64,000 nucleotides of DNA, from assembly GCF_900094545.1 (NCBI RefSeq), contig NZ_FMAH01000005.1, positions 153,353 through 217,352 of the forward strand, read 5' to 3'. The notes under the pieces are model-generated. The model saw only the letters and a list, made by a program, of their open reading frames with translations, was not told the origin of the DNA and did not search any database. Every line of letters begins with the position of its first letter. Position 1 is the first letter of the stretch. Both the position numbers and the translations under genes were made by a program. This document shows, piece by piece, positions 1 through 9,817 of this stretch. Source of the DNA: Martinezella miluonensis (lineage in GTDB: Bacteria > Pseudomonadota > Alphaproteobacteria > Rhizobiales > Rhizobiaceae).

Positions 1-103
1 CGCGCGTCAATTGCACGCTGACCTGCGCGGAGCGCCATCGGTCCGGGGAACATGCAAGGCGGAGATCCGGCAAAGGCCGGCCATCAGATCGACGCGCGGA
101 TTG

Positions 104-136
104 CATTCGACCCGATCGCGGCGATCGGGTCGAATG
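104..136 (-). terminator. 15-bp hairpin downstream of the small secreted protein gene
   Basis: Positions 104-118 and 122-136 are perfect reverse complements (15 bp) around a 3-base loop, CGG. The hairpin starts 8 bases beyond the stop codon of the minus-strand gene that ends at 144. There is no T-run after it, so it is either a weak intrinsic terminator or a 3'-end protecting stem. Confidence 0.6.
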
Positions 137-143
137 TCTTGGC

Positions 144-398
144 TTAGCGATAGCGCCATCCGCCGTGCCACCATTCGCGGTGCACCCAGTAGCGATGACC
201 ATCCCAATAGCCGCGTCCGGGATAGACAACGCCGTAGGCCGGGCCGACGGGCACGACGACAATGGGGTGGCGATCTGGGCGGCAATAGCCATAGGGGTTG
301 CGATGGAAACCCATGCCGCATCCGTCGCGGGCCTCGGCCGGGGAGATTGCGGCAAAGCAGGCGGCGGCCGCCAAGGCAAGCAAAGTGAGCTTTCTCAT
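144..398 (-). CDS. small secreted protein with GCG...CRP motif
   Basis: 84 residues. The N-terminus is a clear Sec signal peptide (MRKL, then an alanine-rich core ending near AEA-R at about residue 23). The mature part begins with GCGMGFHRNPYGYCRP, the GCG/CRPN-type prefix found in many small rhizobial exported proteins, and then is rich in Tyr, Trp, His and Arg. The two cysteines of the prefix could form a disulfide. Start chosen at the ATG preceded by GGAAGAGAG; the frame is open upstream, but that part has no signal peptide in position. Function unknown; an envelope or periplasmic location is inferred. Confidence 0.8.
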   Translation of the reverse strand: MRKLTLLALAAAACFAAISPAEARDGCGMGFHRNPYGYCRPDRHPIVVVPVGPAYGVVYPGRGYWDGHRYWVHREWWHGGWRYR

Positions 399-668
399 GA
401 TGTACTCTCTTCCAAATGAACCTGAGTTATCCCTTCGATGCTTGAACGGCGGCGACCGACAAATCCGTCGCTGCGCAAACACGAAATTTGCGGGCGATCG
501 CATGGGAGATGACGTGGGAGCCGAGCTGGGTCGAGGTGGCGGTAGCAGGGTGGAGATTGCAGCCTTGTTCGCGCAGTCGTACCAGTCCCCTGTGCGCGAA
601 GGCTTTTGCCGGGTGATCGGCGCCGGCTTCAAACGGGTTGGCTGTGAGGGACAGAGCCTTTTGCTGGA

Positions 669-1562
669 CTAGGGCTGTGTTTCCAATGCTGGGGGAGGAA
701 GGCTGGCTTTCAAAGCGCATGCCTTCTTGTTCCTCGCCAGCCTGCGTCGCAGCAGTGTGCGCAGAATCATCAGAGTCGTCCTATATCGTTCTCTCGCGCA
801 CAAATGACCGTCGGAGCGGTAGGTGAACAAGATCCTGCGGCGGGCAAAGGCGTGGGCCAGCGACAAGGTGAATGCCACTCCGACGCCCCAACCCATCAGG
901 GTGTCGCTCGCCCAATGGGCGCCCACCCACTGCCGAGACAGACAGATCAGTACGCCGGCCGGTATGAAGAGCGGGCGCAGGCGCGGAAAAACGAGCGCCA
1001 GCGACATCGCCATCGCGCCTGCCGTTGCCGAATGTCCGGATGGAAATGATGCGAAATCCGCATGGAAGGCAAAAGGCCGAAAGTAAAACGCGCCGTTGGT
1101 CTCCAGGAGCTCCGGACGGGCGCGGCCGATAACATTCTTCAGAAGCGAGTCGACAAGGCCGCCGCCGGCCACGGACAGGAAGATGAACGCAGCGGCGGTT
1201 GCGACGAGATCTGCGCCGGCCCGCGCTGATTTCCGCAACTTGTGTGCGGGTATGAGGACAGTGAGTATCAGCAAAACGCCGCTGAATGAAAGAACGAGAA
1301 GGCCGGTGCCGAAGCTGCTGATCCACTTCGCCGCTCCGCGCAACTGCTCGGGAAATGATTTCATCCAGACCCCGAGCGGGTAATCCGCGGTTTTCATGAC
1401 GAGCAGGGAGAGGATGAGGAAGATGATGATGATAGCGATCGGGCGCTCGAGCAGTGGGCGATTTGCAGGGGGCGCAGCAGCCGGCGTTGCGAAGAAACGT
1501 CTGACGCCATTGACCAGGCGTGCGCGGCAGGTATTGGCGGCTCCGATCAGGGTTTCCTTCAT
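669..1562 (-). CDS. PAP2-family membrane phosphatase
   Basis: 297 residues with several hydrophobic segments, starting near residue 45. The three parts of the PAP2 acid phosphatase signature are present in order: KNVIGRARP, PSGH, and SRQWVGAHWASD. Members of this family remove phosphate from membrane lipids such as undecaprenyl pyrophosphate, phosphatidic acid or lipid A; the active site normally faces the periplasm. The substrate cannot be told from the sequence. Start set at MKETL, since a further upstream ATG adds only a basic, non-conserved stretch. Stands alone; the next gene is divergent. Confidence 0.85.
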   Translation of the reverse strand: MKETLIGAANTCRARLVNGVRRFFATPAAAPPANRPLLERPIAIIIIFLILSLLVMKTADYPLGVWMKSFPEQLRGAAKWISSFGTGLLVLSFSGVLLILTVLIPAHKLRKSARAGADLVATAAAFIFLSVAGGGLVDSLLKNVIGRARPELLETNGAFYFRPFAFHADFASFPSGHSATAGAMAMSLALVFPRLRPLFIPAGVLICLSRQWVGAHWASDTLMGWGVGVAFTLSLAHAFARRRILFTYRSDGHLCARERYRTTLMILRTLLRRRLARNKKACALKASLPPPALETQP

Positions 1563-1869
1563 GAAGTCAGAACCTCGAAGGCGGGCACAGGGCTGCTTCC
1601 CCGCTGCGGGCAAAACGCTCACCTATGAACCTGGCATTCATGAAACTGCGCCTCAAGCTCCGTCTTCTCGCTTCGCTGCTGTTATAATAACACGCTGACA
1701 ACGGCCTGAAAGGGTTGCGTCATCGGATGCCTGACGCCGGCCGATCCAGCAGGACCCAAGCGCGCGAAATCTGCCGGCGGGTGCGCGACGGCGAAAGGTC
1801 CGGTGGGGAGGATTGCGCTGACCGGCTTTTTTAGCGACAATTGCTATTGCGTTCGGTGGGAGGAGCCAG
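1563..1869. other. intergenic region between PAP2 gene and GAF-Fis regulator
   Basis: 307 bases between divergent genes, expected to hold both promoters. Apart from the ribosome binding site GGGAGGAG just before the regulator, I see no convincing operator, RNA gene or coding frame. Confidence 0.5.
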
Positions 1870-2823
1870 ATGCACGAATATTCCGCACATGCGGATCAGG
1901 TCTACGCATCGGCGAAGTCGGCCGCAGCCAGTTCGTCTGTCGCTGCCTCCTGGCGGCGCTGCATGGTCATGCACCGCCTTGCACCGGAGGAAAAGCGTTT
2001 ACCCATGCGGCTGACGGCACAGGAATTCGCGGCCGCCGCGGAGCGGTCGGGGCGCCTGATTGCCGAAGCCTCCAATGAACTGGATCGTCTCTTTCTTGCA
2101 GTCGGCAAAGCCGGTTGCTGTCTGCTGCTGACCGATCGGGAAGGGATTGCGCTTGACCGTCGCGGCGCCGCCGGCGACGATAAGGAGTTTCACGATCTTG
2201 GTCTCTGGACCAGCTCCGTCTGGACCGAGGCGAGCATCGGCACGAATGGTATCGGCACTGCCCTGGCGGATGAACGGGCCGTGGCGATTTTCCGGGATCA
2301 GCATTTCCTCTGTGCCAATATCGACCTGAGCTGCACAACTGCGCCGATCCGAGATCATCGCGGGCAACTGGCCGGCGCGCTTGATATTTCCACCTGCCGC
2401 GATGACGTCAACGACGCGACATTGGCGATCCTGTCCCAGACCGTTCGCGATGCGGCACTGCGCATCGAGCTCAACTTGTTCAGGAGCGCCTTTGCCGGTG
2501 CCCGTTTCGTCATGGTTCCGACGGATATCGCCTCCACCTCGGCGCTTCTGGCCGTCGATCGCAATGATCTCGTCCTTGGGGCGACGAGAGCCGCGCGTCT
2601 CGCGCTGAAGCTCGACGATTATCGTATCGCGGCCGGCATCCCTGCCGCCGACGTATTGCGCGAGCAACAGGGGGAGGCGGGCGAGGACCTGCTGGAAGCC
2701 GAACGTGCTGCCTTGCTGCGCGCCCTTTCCCGCGCCAACGGCAATGTCTCGCAAGCCGCAACGGCGCTCGGCATGAGCCGCTCGACGCTGCATCGAAAGA
2801 TGAAGCGGCTTAATCTGCACTGA
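1870..2823 (+). CDS. GAF-domain Fis-type transcriptional regulator, AcoR-like but without the AAA+ domain
   Basis: 317 residues. An AcoR-type N-terminus (SWRRC...HRLAPE) leads into a GAF-like sensor (about residues 75-190, with SIGTNGIGTAL), and the C-terminus is a Fis-type helix-turn-helix (about 270-317: NGNVSQAATALGMSRSTLHR). The central sigma-54-interacting AAA+ ATPase of AcoR (Walker A, GAFTGA) is absent, so it is not a sigma-54 activator. It reads into the aldehyde dehydrogenase gene 155 bases downstream, which it probably controls in response to an alcohol or aldehyde. Start supported by GGGAGGAG. Confidence 0.85.
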   Translation: MHEYSAHADQVYASAKSAAASSSVAASWRRCMVMHRLAPEEKRLPMRLTAQEFAAAAERSGRLIAEASNELDRLFLAVGKAGCCLLLTDREGIALDRRGAAGDDKEFHDLGLWTSSVWTEASIGTNGIGTALADERAVAIFRDQHFLCANIDLSCTTAPIRDHRGQLAGALDISTCRDDVNDATLAILSQTVRDAALRIELNLFRSAFAGARFVMVPTDIASTSALLAVDRNDLVLGATRAARLALKLDDYRIAAGIPAADVLREQQGEAGEDLLEAERAALLRALSRANGNVSQAATALGMSRSTLHRKMKRLNLH

Positions 2824-2855
2824 TACTTCCGCAATGTGCGCTTGCGTGGCGCAGC

Positions 2856-2873
2856 TGTCGCAGAGTTGCGACA
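2856..2873. promoter_or_regulatory. inverted repeat TGTCGCA-N4-TGCGACA upstream of the aldehyde dehydrogenase gene
   Basis: Perfect 7-bp arms around GAGT, 106 bases before the aldehyde dehydrogenase start. The dyad suits a dimeric Fis-type helix-turn-helix protein and is the best candidate site for the regulator encoded just upstream. The function is inferred from position and symmetry. Confidence 0.55.
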
Positions 2874-2978
2874 CTGTGCGCTGCACCATGACGGGGCACA
2901 TCTATCGCCCGAGAGCATATGCACTCAGATTTCTCCCATTGGGTTCGCTCACCGGACCCGCGACCAAGGGAGGATTGC

Positions 2979-4487
2979 ATGCTGCATCAGAAGATCGTCG
3001 AATCTCCGTTCAAACTGAAATACGGCAACTATATCGGCGGCGAGTGGCGCGAGCCTATCGGCGGTAGATATTTCGACAACCTCACGCCGATCACTGGCGG
3101 CAAGATCTGCGAAATTCCGCGCTCCGACGAAAAGGATATCAGCGCCGCGCTCGATGCTGCCCATGCGGCAAAGGACAAATGGGCCCGGACCTCCGTCACC
3201 GAGCGTTCCAATATCCTGATGAAGATCGCCCAGCGCATGGAAGACAAGCTGGAAGTGCTGGCGCAGGCGGAAAGCTGGGACAATGGCAAGCCGATCCGCG
3301 AAACCATGGCAGCCGACATTCCGCTCGCCATCGACCATTTTCGCTACTTCGCCTCCTGCATCCGTGCCCAGGAAGGCTCGATCGGTGAGATCGACCACGA
3401 TACCGTCGCCTACCACTTTCATGAGCCGCTCGGCGTCGTCGGCCAGATCATTCCGTGGAACTTCCCGATCCTGATGGCCGCCTGGAAGCTTGCGCCGGCG
3501 CTTGCCGCCGGCAATTGCGTCGTCATCAAGCCGGCCGAGCAGACACCGGCCTCGCTGCTGGTCTGGGCCGAGCTCATCGGCGATCTCCTGCCGCCGGGCG
3601 TTCTCAACATCGTCAACGGCTTCGGCCTGGAGGCCGGCAAGCCACTGGCGACCAGCCCGCGCATTGCCAAGATCGCCTTTACCGGCGAGACGACGACAGG
3701 CCGGCTCATCATGCAATATGCCAGCCAGAATCTGATCCCCGTCACGCTCGAACTTGGCGGCAAATCGCCGAACATCTTCTTTGCCGATGTGGCCGCCGAA
3801 GACGACGATTTCTTCGACAAGGCGCTCGAAGGCTTTGCGATGTTTGCCCTCAACCAGGGTGAGGTCTGCACATGCCCGAGCCGTGCGTTGATCCAGGAAT
3901 CGGTCTACGACCGCTTCATGGAAAGGGCGGTCAAGCGCGTGGAAGCCATCAAGCAGGGCAATCCGCTGGATTCCGCAACCATGATCGGCGCTCAGGCCTC
4001 GAGCGAGCAGATGGAGAAGATCCTCTCCTATCTCGATATCGGCAAGCAGGAAGGTGCCGAAGTGCTGACGGGCGGCGCGCGCGCCGATCTCGGCGGCGAG
4101 CTGTCGAGCGGCTACTACATCAAGCCGACCATCTTCAAGGGCCACAACAAGATGCGTGTGTTCCAGGAAGAAATTTTTGGTCCGGTCGTGTCGGTGACGA
4201 CCTTCAAGGATGAGAAGGAAGCGCTCGAAATCGCCAACGATACGCTTTACGGCCTTGGCGCCGGCGTGTGGACCCGCGATGGCAATCGTGCCTATCGCTT
4301 TGGCCGCGAGATCCAGGCAGGCCGTGTGTGGACGAATTGCTATCACGCCTATCCGGCCCATGCGGCCTTCGGCGGCTATAAGCAATCGGGCATCGGGCGT
4401 GAGACGCACAAGATGATGCTCGATCACTACCAGCAGACCAAGAACATGCTGGTGAGCTACAGCCCGAAGGCGCTGGGCTTCTTCTGA
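2979..4487 (+). CDS. NAD-dependent aldehyde dehydrogenase (ExaC/AldB-like)
   Basis: 502 residues, the usual length. Oxidises an aldehyde to the acid with NAD(P)+. Catalytic Cys297 lies in [10 protein letters not shown], with a second Cys two residues later as in acetaldehyde dehydrogenases; the general base is Glu258 in [13 protein letters not shown] and FTGET nucleotide-binding motifs are present. Start at MLHQK, preceded by GGGAGGA; an in-frame ATG 60 bases upstream has no such site. It follows a GAF-Fis regulator and precedes a DUF779 gene, a set common in alcohol-using proteobacteria. Acetaldehyde or another short aldehyde is the likely substrate. Confidence 0.93.
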   Translation: MLHQKIVESPFKLKYGNYIGGEWREPIGGRYFDNLTPITGGKICEIPRSDEKDISAALDAAHAAKDKWARTSVTERSNILMKIAQRMEDKLEVLAQAESWDNGKPIRETMAADIPLAIDHFRYFASCIRAQEGSIGEIDHDTVAYHFHEPLGVVGQIIPWNFPILMAAWKLAPALAAGNCVVIKPAEQTPASLLVWAELIGDLLPPGVLNIVNGFGLEAGKPLATSPRIAKIAFTGETTTGRLIMQYASQNLIPVTLELGGKSPNIFFADVAAEDDDFFDKALEGFAMFALNQGEVCTCPSRALIQESVYDRFMERAVKRVEAIKQGNPLDSATMIGAQASSEQMEKILSYLDIGKQEGAEVLTGGARADLGGELSSGYYIKPTIFKGHNKMRVFQEEIFGPVVSVTTFKDEKEALEIANDTLYGLGAGVWTRDGNRAYRFGREIQAGRVWTNCYHAYPAHAAFGGYKQSGIGRETHKMMLDHYQQTKNMLVSYSPKALGFF

Positions 4488-4568
4488 GCCCTCCCAACGA
4501 AGCCGATGAGGCTCCCGGCTGCGGCCGGGGGCCTTCAAGCATCTGCAGCTCGGTGATGGAGGATCATC

Positions 4569-4961
4569 ATGGACGATAATGGATCCGAGCCTCGGGTGCT
4601 CGCGACCGACAAGGCGCTCGAGCTTATCCGCGAGATTCAGAAGGATCATCCCGATATCCTGTTTCATCAGTCGGGCGGCTGTTGCGATGGTTCTTCGCCG
4701 ATGTGCTATCCGGCAGACGAGTTCATGATCAGCGATAACGACGTCAAGCTCGGGGAGATCGGCGGCGTGCCGGTCTATATCAGCGGCAGCCAGTTCGAGG
4801 CGTGGAAGCACACGCAGCTCATCATCGACGTCGTGCCGGGCCGCGGCGGCATGTTCTCGCTCGACAACGGGCGGGAGAAGCGGTTCCTTACCCGCTCGCG
4901 CCTGTTCGGCGGCGGTGAGGCTTGCGCTGCTCCTGATCTTGGCCGTCCGCCGACCCACTAA
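4569..4961 (+). CDS. DUF779 domain protein
   Basis: 130 residues. Carries the DUF779 hallmark GGCCDGSSPMC near residue 36, whose three cysteines suggest metal binding or redox chemistry. DUF779 genes very often sit next to aldehyde dehydrogenase genes, as here (81 bases downstream), so a helper role in aldehyde oxidation is likely, but its biochemistry is not known to me. A ribosome binding site (GGAGGATC) precedes the ATG. Confidence 0.88.
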   Translation: MDDNGSEPRVLATDKALELIREIQKDHPDILFHQSGGCCDGSSPMCYPADEFMISDNDVKLGEIGGVPVYISGSQFEAWKHTQLIIDVVPGRGGMFSLDNGREKRFLTRSRLFGGGEACAAPDLGRPPTH

Positions 4962-5054
4962 GTCCCTTCAAAAATAGCGTGTAGTATTCGCCTAATACCC
5001 GCGATCCCAGGTGCTTTGATAATGTGCTGCCGTTGGTTTTAAGGGAGGAAGACG

Positions 5055-5651
5055 ATGCCAGCAGCGAAGATTTTGATGATCACCGGTGATTTCACCGAAG
5101 ACTATGAGACCATGGTGCCGTTCCAGACGCTGCTTGCCTGCGGCTATACGGTCCATGCCGTGTGCCCCGGCAAGAATGCCGGCGAGACGGTGGCAACAGC
5201 CATTCACGATTTCGAAGGCGACCAGACCTATTCCGAGAAGCGCGGTCATAATTTCGCGCTCAACGCTTCCTTCGCCAGCATCCGCGCCGAAGACTATGAT
5301 GCGCTCGTCGTTCCCGGCGGCCGCGCGCCGGAATATCTGCGCCTCAATCCCGATGTGATCAAGGCCGTGCAGCACTTCTTCGAGGCGGGCAAACCTGTTG
5401 CCGCCATCTGCCATGGCGCGCAATTGCTGGCGGCTGCAGGCGTTCTCAAAGGACGCACCTGCTCGGCCTATCCCGCCTGCCGTCCCGAGGTGGAACTTGC
5501 CGGCGGCATCTACGCCGATATTGCCATCAATGACGCTGTCGCCGATGGTAACCTCGTCACGGCACCGGCGTGGCCGGCGCATCCGTCGTGGCTGCGGCAA
5601 TTCATGGCGGCGCTCGATGCCGCCGCTTTGTCGGAAGCAAACGCCGCCTGA
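5055..5651 (+). CDS. DJ-1/PfpI family protein
   Basis: 198 residues. The family nucleophile is Cys119 in AICHGAQLL, in the nucleophile elbow of the class I glutaminase-like fold, and the partner region [11 protein letters not shown] is present. Such proteins act as intracellular proteases, glyoxalases/deglycases or chaperones; which one cannot be told here. The neighbouring aldehyde dehydrogenase makes a role in carbonyl stress plausible. Start preceded by GGGAGGAAG. The ribbon-helix-helix gene follows after 19 bases. Confidence 0.87.
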   Translation: MPAAKILMITGDFTEDYETMVPFQTLLACGYTVHAVCPGKNAGETVATAIHDFEGDQTYSEKRGHNFALNASFASIRAEDYDALVVPGGRAPEYLRLNPDVIKAVQHFFEAGKPVAAICHGAQLLAAAGVLKGRTCSAYPACRPEVELAGGIYADIAINDAVADGNLVTAPAWPAHPSWLRQFMAALDAAALSEANAA

Positions 5652-5670
5652 AACTGAAGGGGAGATGCGC

Positions 5671-6021
5671 ATGTGCGAATTGTTCATCAAGGCCGATGCC
5701 AAGCTCTGGGAAAGCACGACGCGGTCGCTCCGCATCGACGGCATGGTGACCAGCGTCAGATTGGAGAATTTCTTCTGGTCGAAACTGGAGGAAATCGCAC
5801 GGCGTGACGGCATGAACGTGGTGCAGCTGATTACCAGGCTGCACCATGAATCAATCGATGCCGGCCACGATCTCGGCAACTTCACGTCTTTCCTGAGGGT
5901 CTGCTGCGCGCGCTATCTCGACCTTCAGCTTGCAGGCGACGTTTCGACCGATCTCTCCCAGCCTATCGCCGGCGTCGATGCTCCTGCCATCCTGGGGCGG
6001 GAACGTCTGAAATATCATTGA
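5671..6021 (+). CDS. ribbon-helix-helix domain protein
   Basis: 116 residues. The part around RSLRIDGMVTSVRLENFFWSKLEEIA...VQLITRLHHE matches the RHH_4-type fold common in rhizobia: a beta strand followed by two helices, usually DNA-binding as a dimer. Homologues are sometimes misnamed arylsulfate sulfotransferases. The start at the second of two close ATGs (5665 and 5671) gives better spacing from AAGGGGAG. It closely follows the DJ-1-like gene and is probably co-transcribed. Confidence 0.78.
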   Translation: MCELFIKADAKLWESTTRSLRIDGMVTSVRLENFFWSKLEEIARRDGMNVVQLITRLHHESIDAGHDLGNFTSFLRVCCARYLDLQLAGDVSTDLSQPIAGVDAPAILGRERLKYH

Positions 6022-6031
6022 CTGTGCTTGT

Positions 6032-6058
6032 CCTTCGCCGCGCCCCACGCGGCGGAGG
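6032..6058 (+). terminator. hairpin after the ribbon-helix-helix gene
   Basis: An 11-bp stem (6032-6042 with 6048-6058, one T-G pair) around a CCCCA loop, starting 10 bases after the stop codon. No T-run follows; called as a probable terminator or 3' stabilising stem. Confidence 0.5.
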
Positions 6059-6126
6059 CCGCTCTATCTCCAGTCAGGCAATCGGAGAGTTTGTGCGACA
6101 GCCGGGGTGTGATTGGACAACGATCT

Positions 6127-6648
6127 CTAAAGCTTGGCAAAGGCCACACTTCTCCAGATCCATCCGGCCTCCAGCGTTGTTTTCTGCAGCGGCGTCTTGA
6201 TGGCGGCTGTGTCGAAGGCATAGTCGTAGATTAAGCCAAAGGATCCATCCTCGCGGAAACCATAAGACTTCTCGAAGCTCTTTTCCGCCGTTTGGCCGCG
6301 AAAAGCTGATGCCACCAGAGCAATTGTTGGAATGCCCGCACGCCATTCGACCGACCATTCCTGGTCAACGGAGCGGACCTCTCCCTTTTGCTCATCAAAC
6401 CGCATCAATACCTTGAAGAGCCGTTTGATGCCGGCTTTCGCAAAGAACTCGTACCATCGCGCATCGACGATCTTCCACTCCGCAACAAGGTCCACGCCTT
6501 CGGCCGCACCGTCGCGGATGAAAAACGGCGCGGATTCCTGGTTGATCGACAGCAGGGCGTTGCGAAGTGTGTCCACCGATTGGTGCACCGCGCCCTTTGC
6601 CGGATACTTTTTGCCGGTGAACAATTCCCAAAGGCCCATTTTCGCCAT
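6127..6648 (-). CDS. conserved hypothetical protein
   Basis: 173 residues from MAKMGLWELF. No signal peptide or membrane segment. Tryptophan-rich with a mixed alpha/beta pattern and short motifs such as EWSVEWRAG and FEKSYGFREDGSFG. I do not recognise the family. The start is uncertain: ATGs at 6687, 6648 and 6639 are all in frame, and 6648 has a weak GGA-containing site at the right distance. Monocistronic, convergent with the ribbon-helix-helix gene. Confidence 0.6.
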   Translation of the reverse strand: MAKMGLWELFTGKKYPAKGAVHQSVDTLRNALLSINQESAPFFIRDGAAEGVDLVAEWKIVDARWYEFFAKAGIKRLFKVLMRFDEQKGEVRSVDQEWSVEWRAGIPTIALVASAFRGQTAEKSFEKSYGFREDGSFGLIYDYAFDTAAIKTPLQKTTLEAGWIWRSVAFAKL

Positions 6649-7003
6649 CCGTGTCCATGTGAGGGAAGTCTGGCGATAGTGATACATGCGACACCATCAG
6701 CAGCAACCGCCATTTTTGGGGACATCGTTCAGCGCCGGCGGGATGGCGGGCAGGGTCGTCTTTCCACGGTAAAAATACAACCATAAAGGAGCCTGTTTTC
6801 GCCGGGGTATCCTTGGTTATTCTATGTTTAACAAGCCTATGGTGGGGGTTCGGATAATGACTATCGCGTGAGGCGTATCTGCTTAGCGCAACGCTTCCAT
6901 GAGGTGCAAATCGATAGGAATGACGACGAAGAGGGCGATGCTCAGGCGGCCCATCAAGCGATTGTTGGACCAGATGATATCGGCCTCTACGGCCTCCTAC
7001 CCT
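6649..7003. other. intergenic region
   Basis: 355 bases between two minus-strand genes. I see no convincing coding frame, strong hairpin or RNA gene. It should hold the promoter of the hypothetical gene. Confidence 0.4.
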
Positions 7004-7624
7004 TCAAATAGTTTGGCTCGCGACTATTGGCTGAAGCCTGCCGGATACGGGTAGGCGATCACTGATAAGCCGGGCTGCAGCCTCCGCTGCGGTCTCCATA
7101 TAGCTCGGGTCGCGATGCAGCAGCACGACTGCAAACGAGCCGTCGAGGAGCAGCATGATCTGCCGGGCGAGCGGTGCGGCATCGTTGTCTGCTCCTGCTT
7201 CCATGAAGATCGTTGAGAGCCAATCCTCGACGCGCTTCTTGTGGGCGCGGGCGACAATCAAAGCCGGATGGCCGGGAAGATTAATCAGCTCGACCGATGT
7301 GCGCAGAAAGCCGCAGCCTTTCCATTTGGCAATGCGGGCGGAGTGGGCGAGATGGCGAAAGATGCCGCCGACTTTCTCGGCAATATCGCCTTCCGCCTCG
7401 TTGAACCAGCGCTTGAAGAGCGCGAGGTTCGGCTCGTCGCGCGCCTGCAGATGGGCGGCGATCAAGTCGTCCTTGCTGCGGAAATGATAGTAGAGGGTGC
7501 GCTTGGTCACCCCAGCCTTTTCTGCGATCGCATCGACGCTGACCGTCCGGATGCCGTCTTGTTGGAACAGTTTTCCGGCAGCCTGAAGAATACGGTCGCG
7601 CGTCGGCAGGGGCTTGTCTTTCAT
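7004..7624 (-). CDS. TetR/AcrR family transcriptional regulator
   Basis: 206 residues. The N-terminal TetR helix-turn-helix is clear: TRDRILQAAGKLFQQDGIRTVSVDAIAEKAGVTKRTLYYHFRSKDDLI within residues 8-55. The C-terminal ligand domain is of the TetR_C group with no assigned ligand. Divergent from an alpha/beta hydrolase gene; the 60 bases between them carry a candidate operator, so the hydrolase is the likely target along with self-repression. Confidence 0.9.
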   Translation of the reverse strand: MKDKPLPTRDRILQAAGKLFQQDGIRTVSVDAIAEKAGVTKRTLYYHFRSKDDLIAAHLQARDEPNLALFKRWFNEAEGDIAEKVGGIFRHLAHSARIAKWKGCGFLRTSVELINLPGHPALIVARAHKKRVEDWLSTIFMEAGADNDAAPLARQIMLLLDGSFAVVLLHRDPSYMETAAEAAARLISDRLPVSGRLQPIVASQTI

Positions 7625-7632
7625 GGCTCAAA

Positions 7633-7654
7633 GTATACCGGGTAGTGAATATAC
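7633..7654. promoter_or_regulatory. candidate TetR operator between divergent genes
   Basis: Bases 7633-7654 run from GTATAC to TATAC. Inside is the perfect 9-base dyad TACC-G-GGTA (7636-7644). It lies directly between the TetR start and the hydrolase start, as expected for a site controlling both. Symmetry and position only. Confidence 0.45.
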
Positions 7655-7685
7655 ACAACGCCGCAATCATCCCATCTTACGGGCC

Positions 7686-8615
7686 ATGAGCCAGCAACCA
7701 CTCTCATCCTCGAACGCAAACAATCTGCCGATTTCCATTCGCTGTCAGGATGGCGTCGTTCTGGGCGGTCATCTTTGGCTTGCGGAGGCGAAGAAGCCGG
7801 AAGGCAGCGTCATCATCAATCCGGCAACGGGCGTCCTTGCGCGCTACTATCATCGTTACGCGCAATTTCTGGCGCGACATGGATTTGATGTTCTGACCTT
7901 CGACTATCGCGGCATCGGCCAATCACGTCCGCAGCAGCTGCGCGGCTCCCGATATCGCTGGCGGGAGTGGGGCGAGCAGGATTTCGATGCAGCGCTTCGC
8001 TGGATGACGGCCGACCGGCGCAACGGCCCTCTCATGGTGGTCGGTCACAGCATCGGCGGCTTCCTGCCGGGACTGGCCGAAAACGCTGGGAAGATCGACA
8101 GAATGCTGACGGTCGGGGCCCAATATGCCTGGTGGGGCGATTACATGCCGCGCCGGCGGCTCGGCCTCTTCGTCAAATGGCATGTCGCCATGCCCGTGAT
8201 GACGGCCCTCTATGGCTATTTTCCCGGCCGTCGCCTTGGCTGGTTGGAAGACCTGCCGGCCGGCGTGGCGAACGAATGGAGCTTTCGCAGGCGCAGGTTC
8301 GAGCTTAGCCATCCGAGGGGAGAGAGGGAGGATGTGCTGCGCCGTATGGCCGCGGTCAAGGCGCCGATCCTGGCGGTTGCGGTTTCGGATGACGAACTTG
8401 GCACCGTGCCCGCCGTACGCCGTACGCTGAACTACTATACCGGCGCGCAGCGGGCAGCAGTGCTGCTGAAGCCTGAGGATTTTGGCCGTGACGCGATCGG
8501 TCATTTCGCTCTGTTCCACGACAGCCATGCGGCGGGCTTCTGGACCGACACGCTGTCGTGGCTACGCGAGGGCAGCAATCCCTGGCCGGCAGCGGCGCTG
8601 AAACCGGAAGGCTGA
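7686..8615 (+). CDS. alpha/beta-fold hydrolase
   Basis: 309 residues. A lysophospholipase/YheT-like hydrolase with the nucleophile elbow GHSIGG, the acid in VSDDELGT and the histidine in IGHFALFH, so the catalytic triad is complete. The N-terminal FDYRGIGQS oxyanion region is also typical. Substrate unknown, probably an ester. Start set at MSQQP because the upstream in-frame ATGs overlap the TetR promoter region. Probably controlled by the divergent TetR. Confidence 0.82.
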   Translation: MSQQPLSSSNANNLPISIRCQDGVVLGGHLWLAEAKKPEGSVIINPATGVLARYYHRYAQFLARHGFDVLTFDYRGIGQSRPQQLRGSRYRWREWGEQDFDAALRWMTADRRNGPLMVVGHSIGGFLPGLAENAGKIDRMLTVGAQYAWWGDYMPRRRLGLFVKWHVAMPVMTALYGYFPGRRLGWLEDLPAGVANEWSFRRRRFELSHPRGEREDVLRRMAAVKAPILAVAVSDDELGTVPAVRRTLNYYTGAQRAAVLLKPEDFGRDAIGHFALFHDSHAAGFWTDTLSWLREGSNPWPAAALKPEG

Positions 8616-8683
8616 TCGTTCGCCTTGCTGTATTCATGAAATCTGAATATAGCTCCATGCCGATTATGTCGGCTAATCGTTAG

Positions 8684-9736
<1,053 letters not shown>

Positions 9737-9756
9737 AGCCTATGGGTGAGAACTGG

Positions 9757-9776
9757 TGGCCGCCGATAGGCGGCCA
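9757..9776. terminator. bidirectional terminator hairpin between convergent genes
   Basis: A perfect 8-bp stem (TGGCCGCC with GGCGGCCA) around GATA, followed on the plus strand by TCTTCT. It lies between the stops of the aldo/keto reductase and the RibD-like gene. Confidence 0.55.
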
Positions 9777-9817
9777 TCTTCTACGGGTAGTCTTCCGCAA
9801 CGCCTTTGTGAACTGCC

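Noticed and set aside
2847..2862. Sigma-54 promoter for the aldehyde dehydrogenase gene
   Set aside because: The match is good by position, but the regulator lacks the AAA+ domain needed to open such promoters, and the element overlaps the inverted repeat. Not called as a promoter; kept only as a point in a finding.
2949..4958. A 669-codon open frame on the minus strand opposite the aldehyde dehydrogenase and DUF779 genes
   Set aside because: It spans two clear genes and their gap; no family resemblance and no ribosome binding site.
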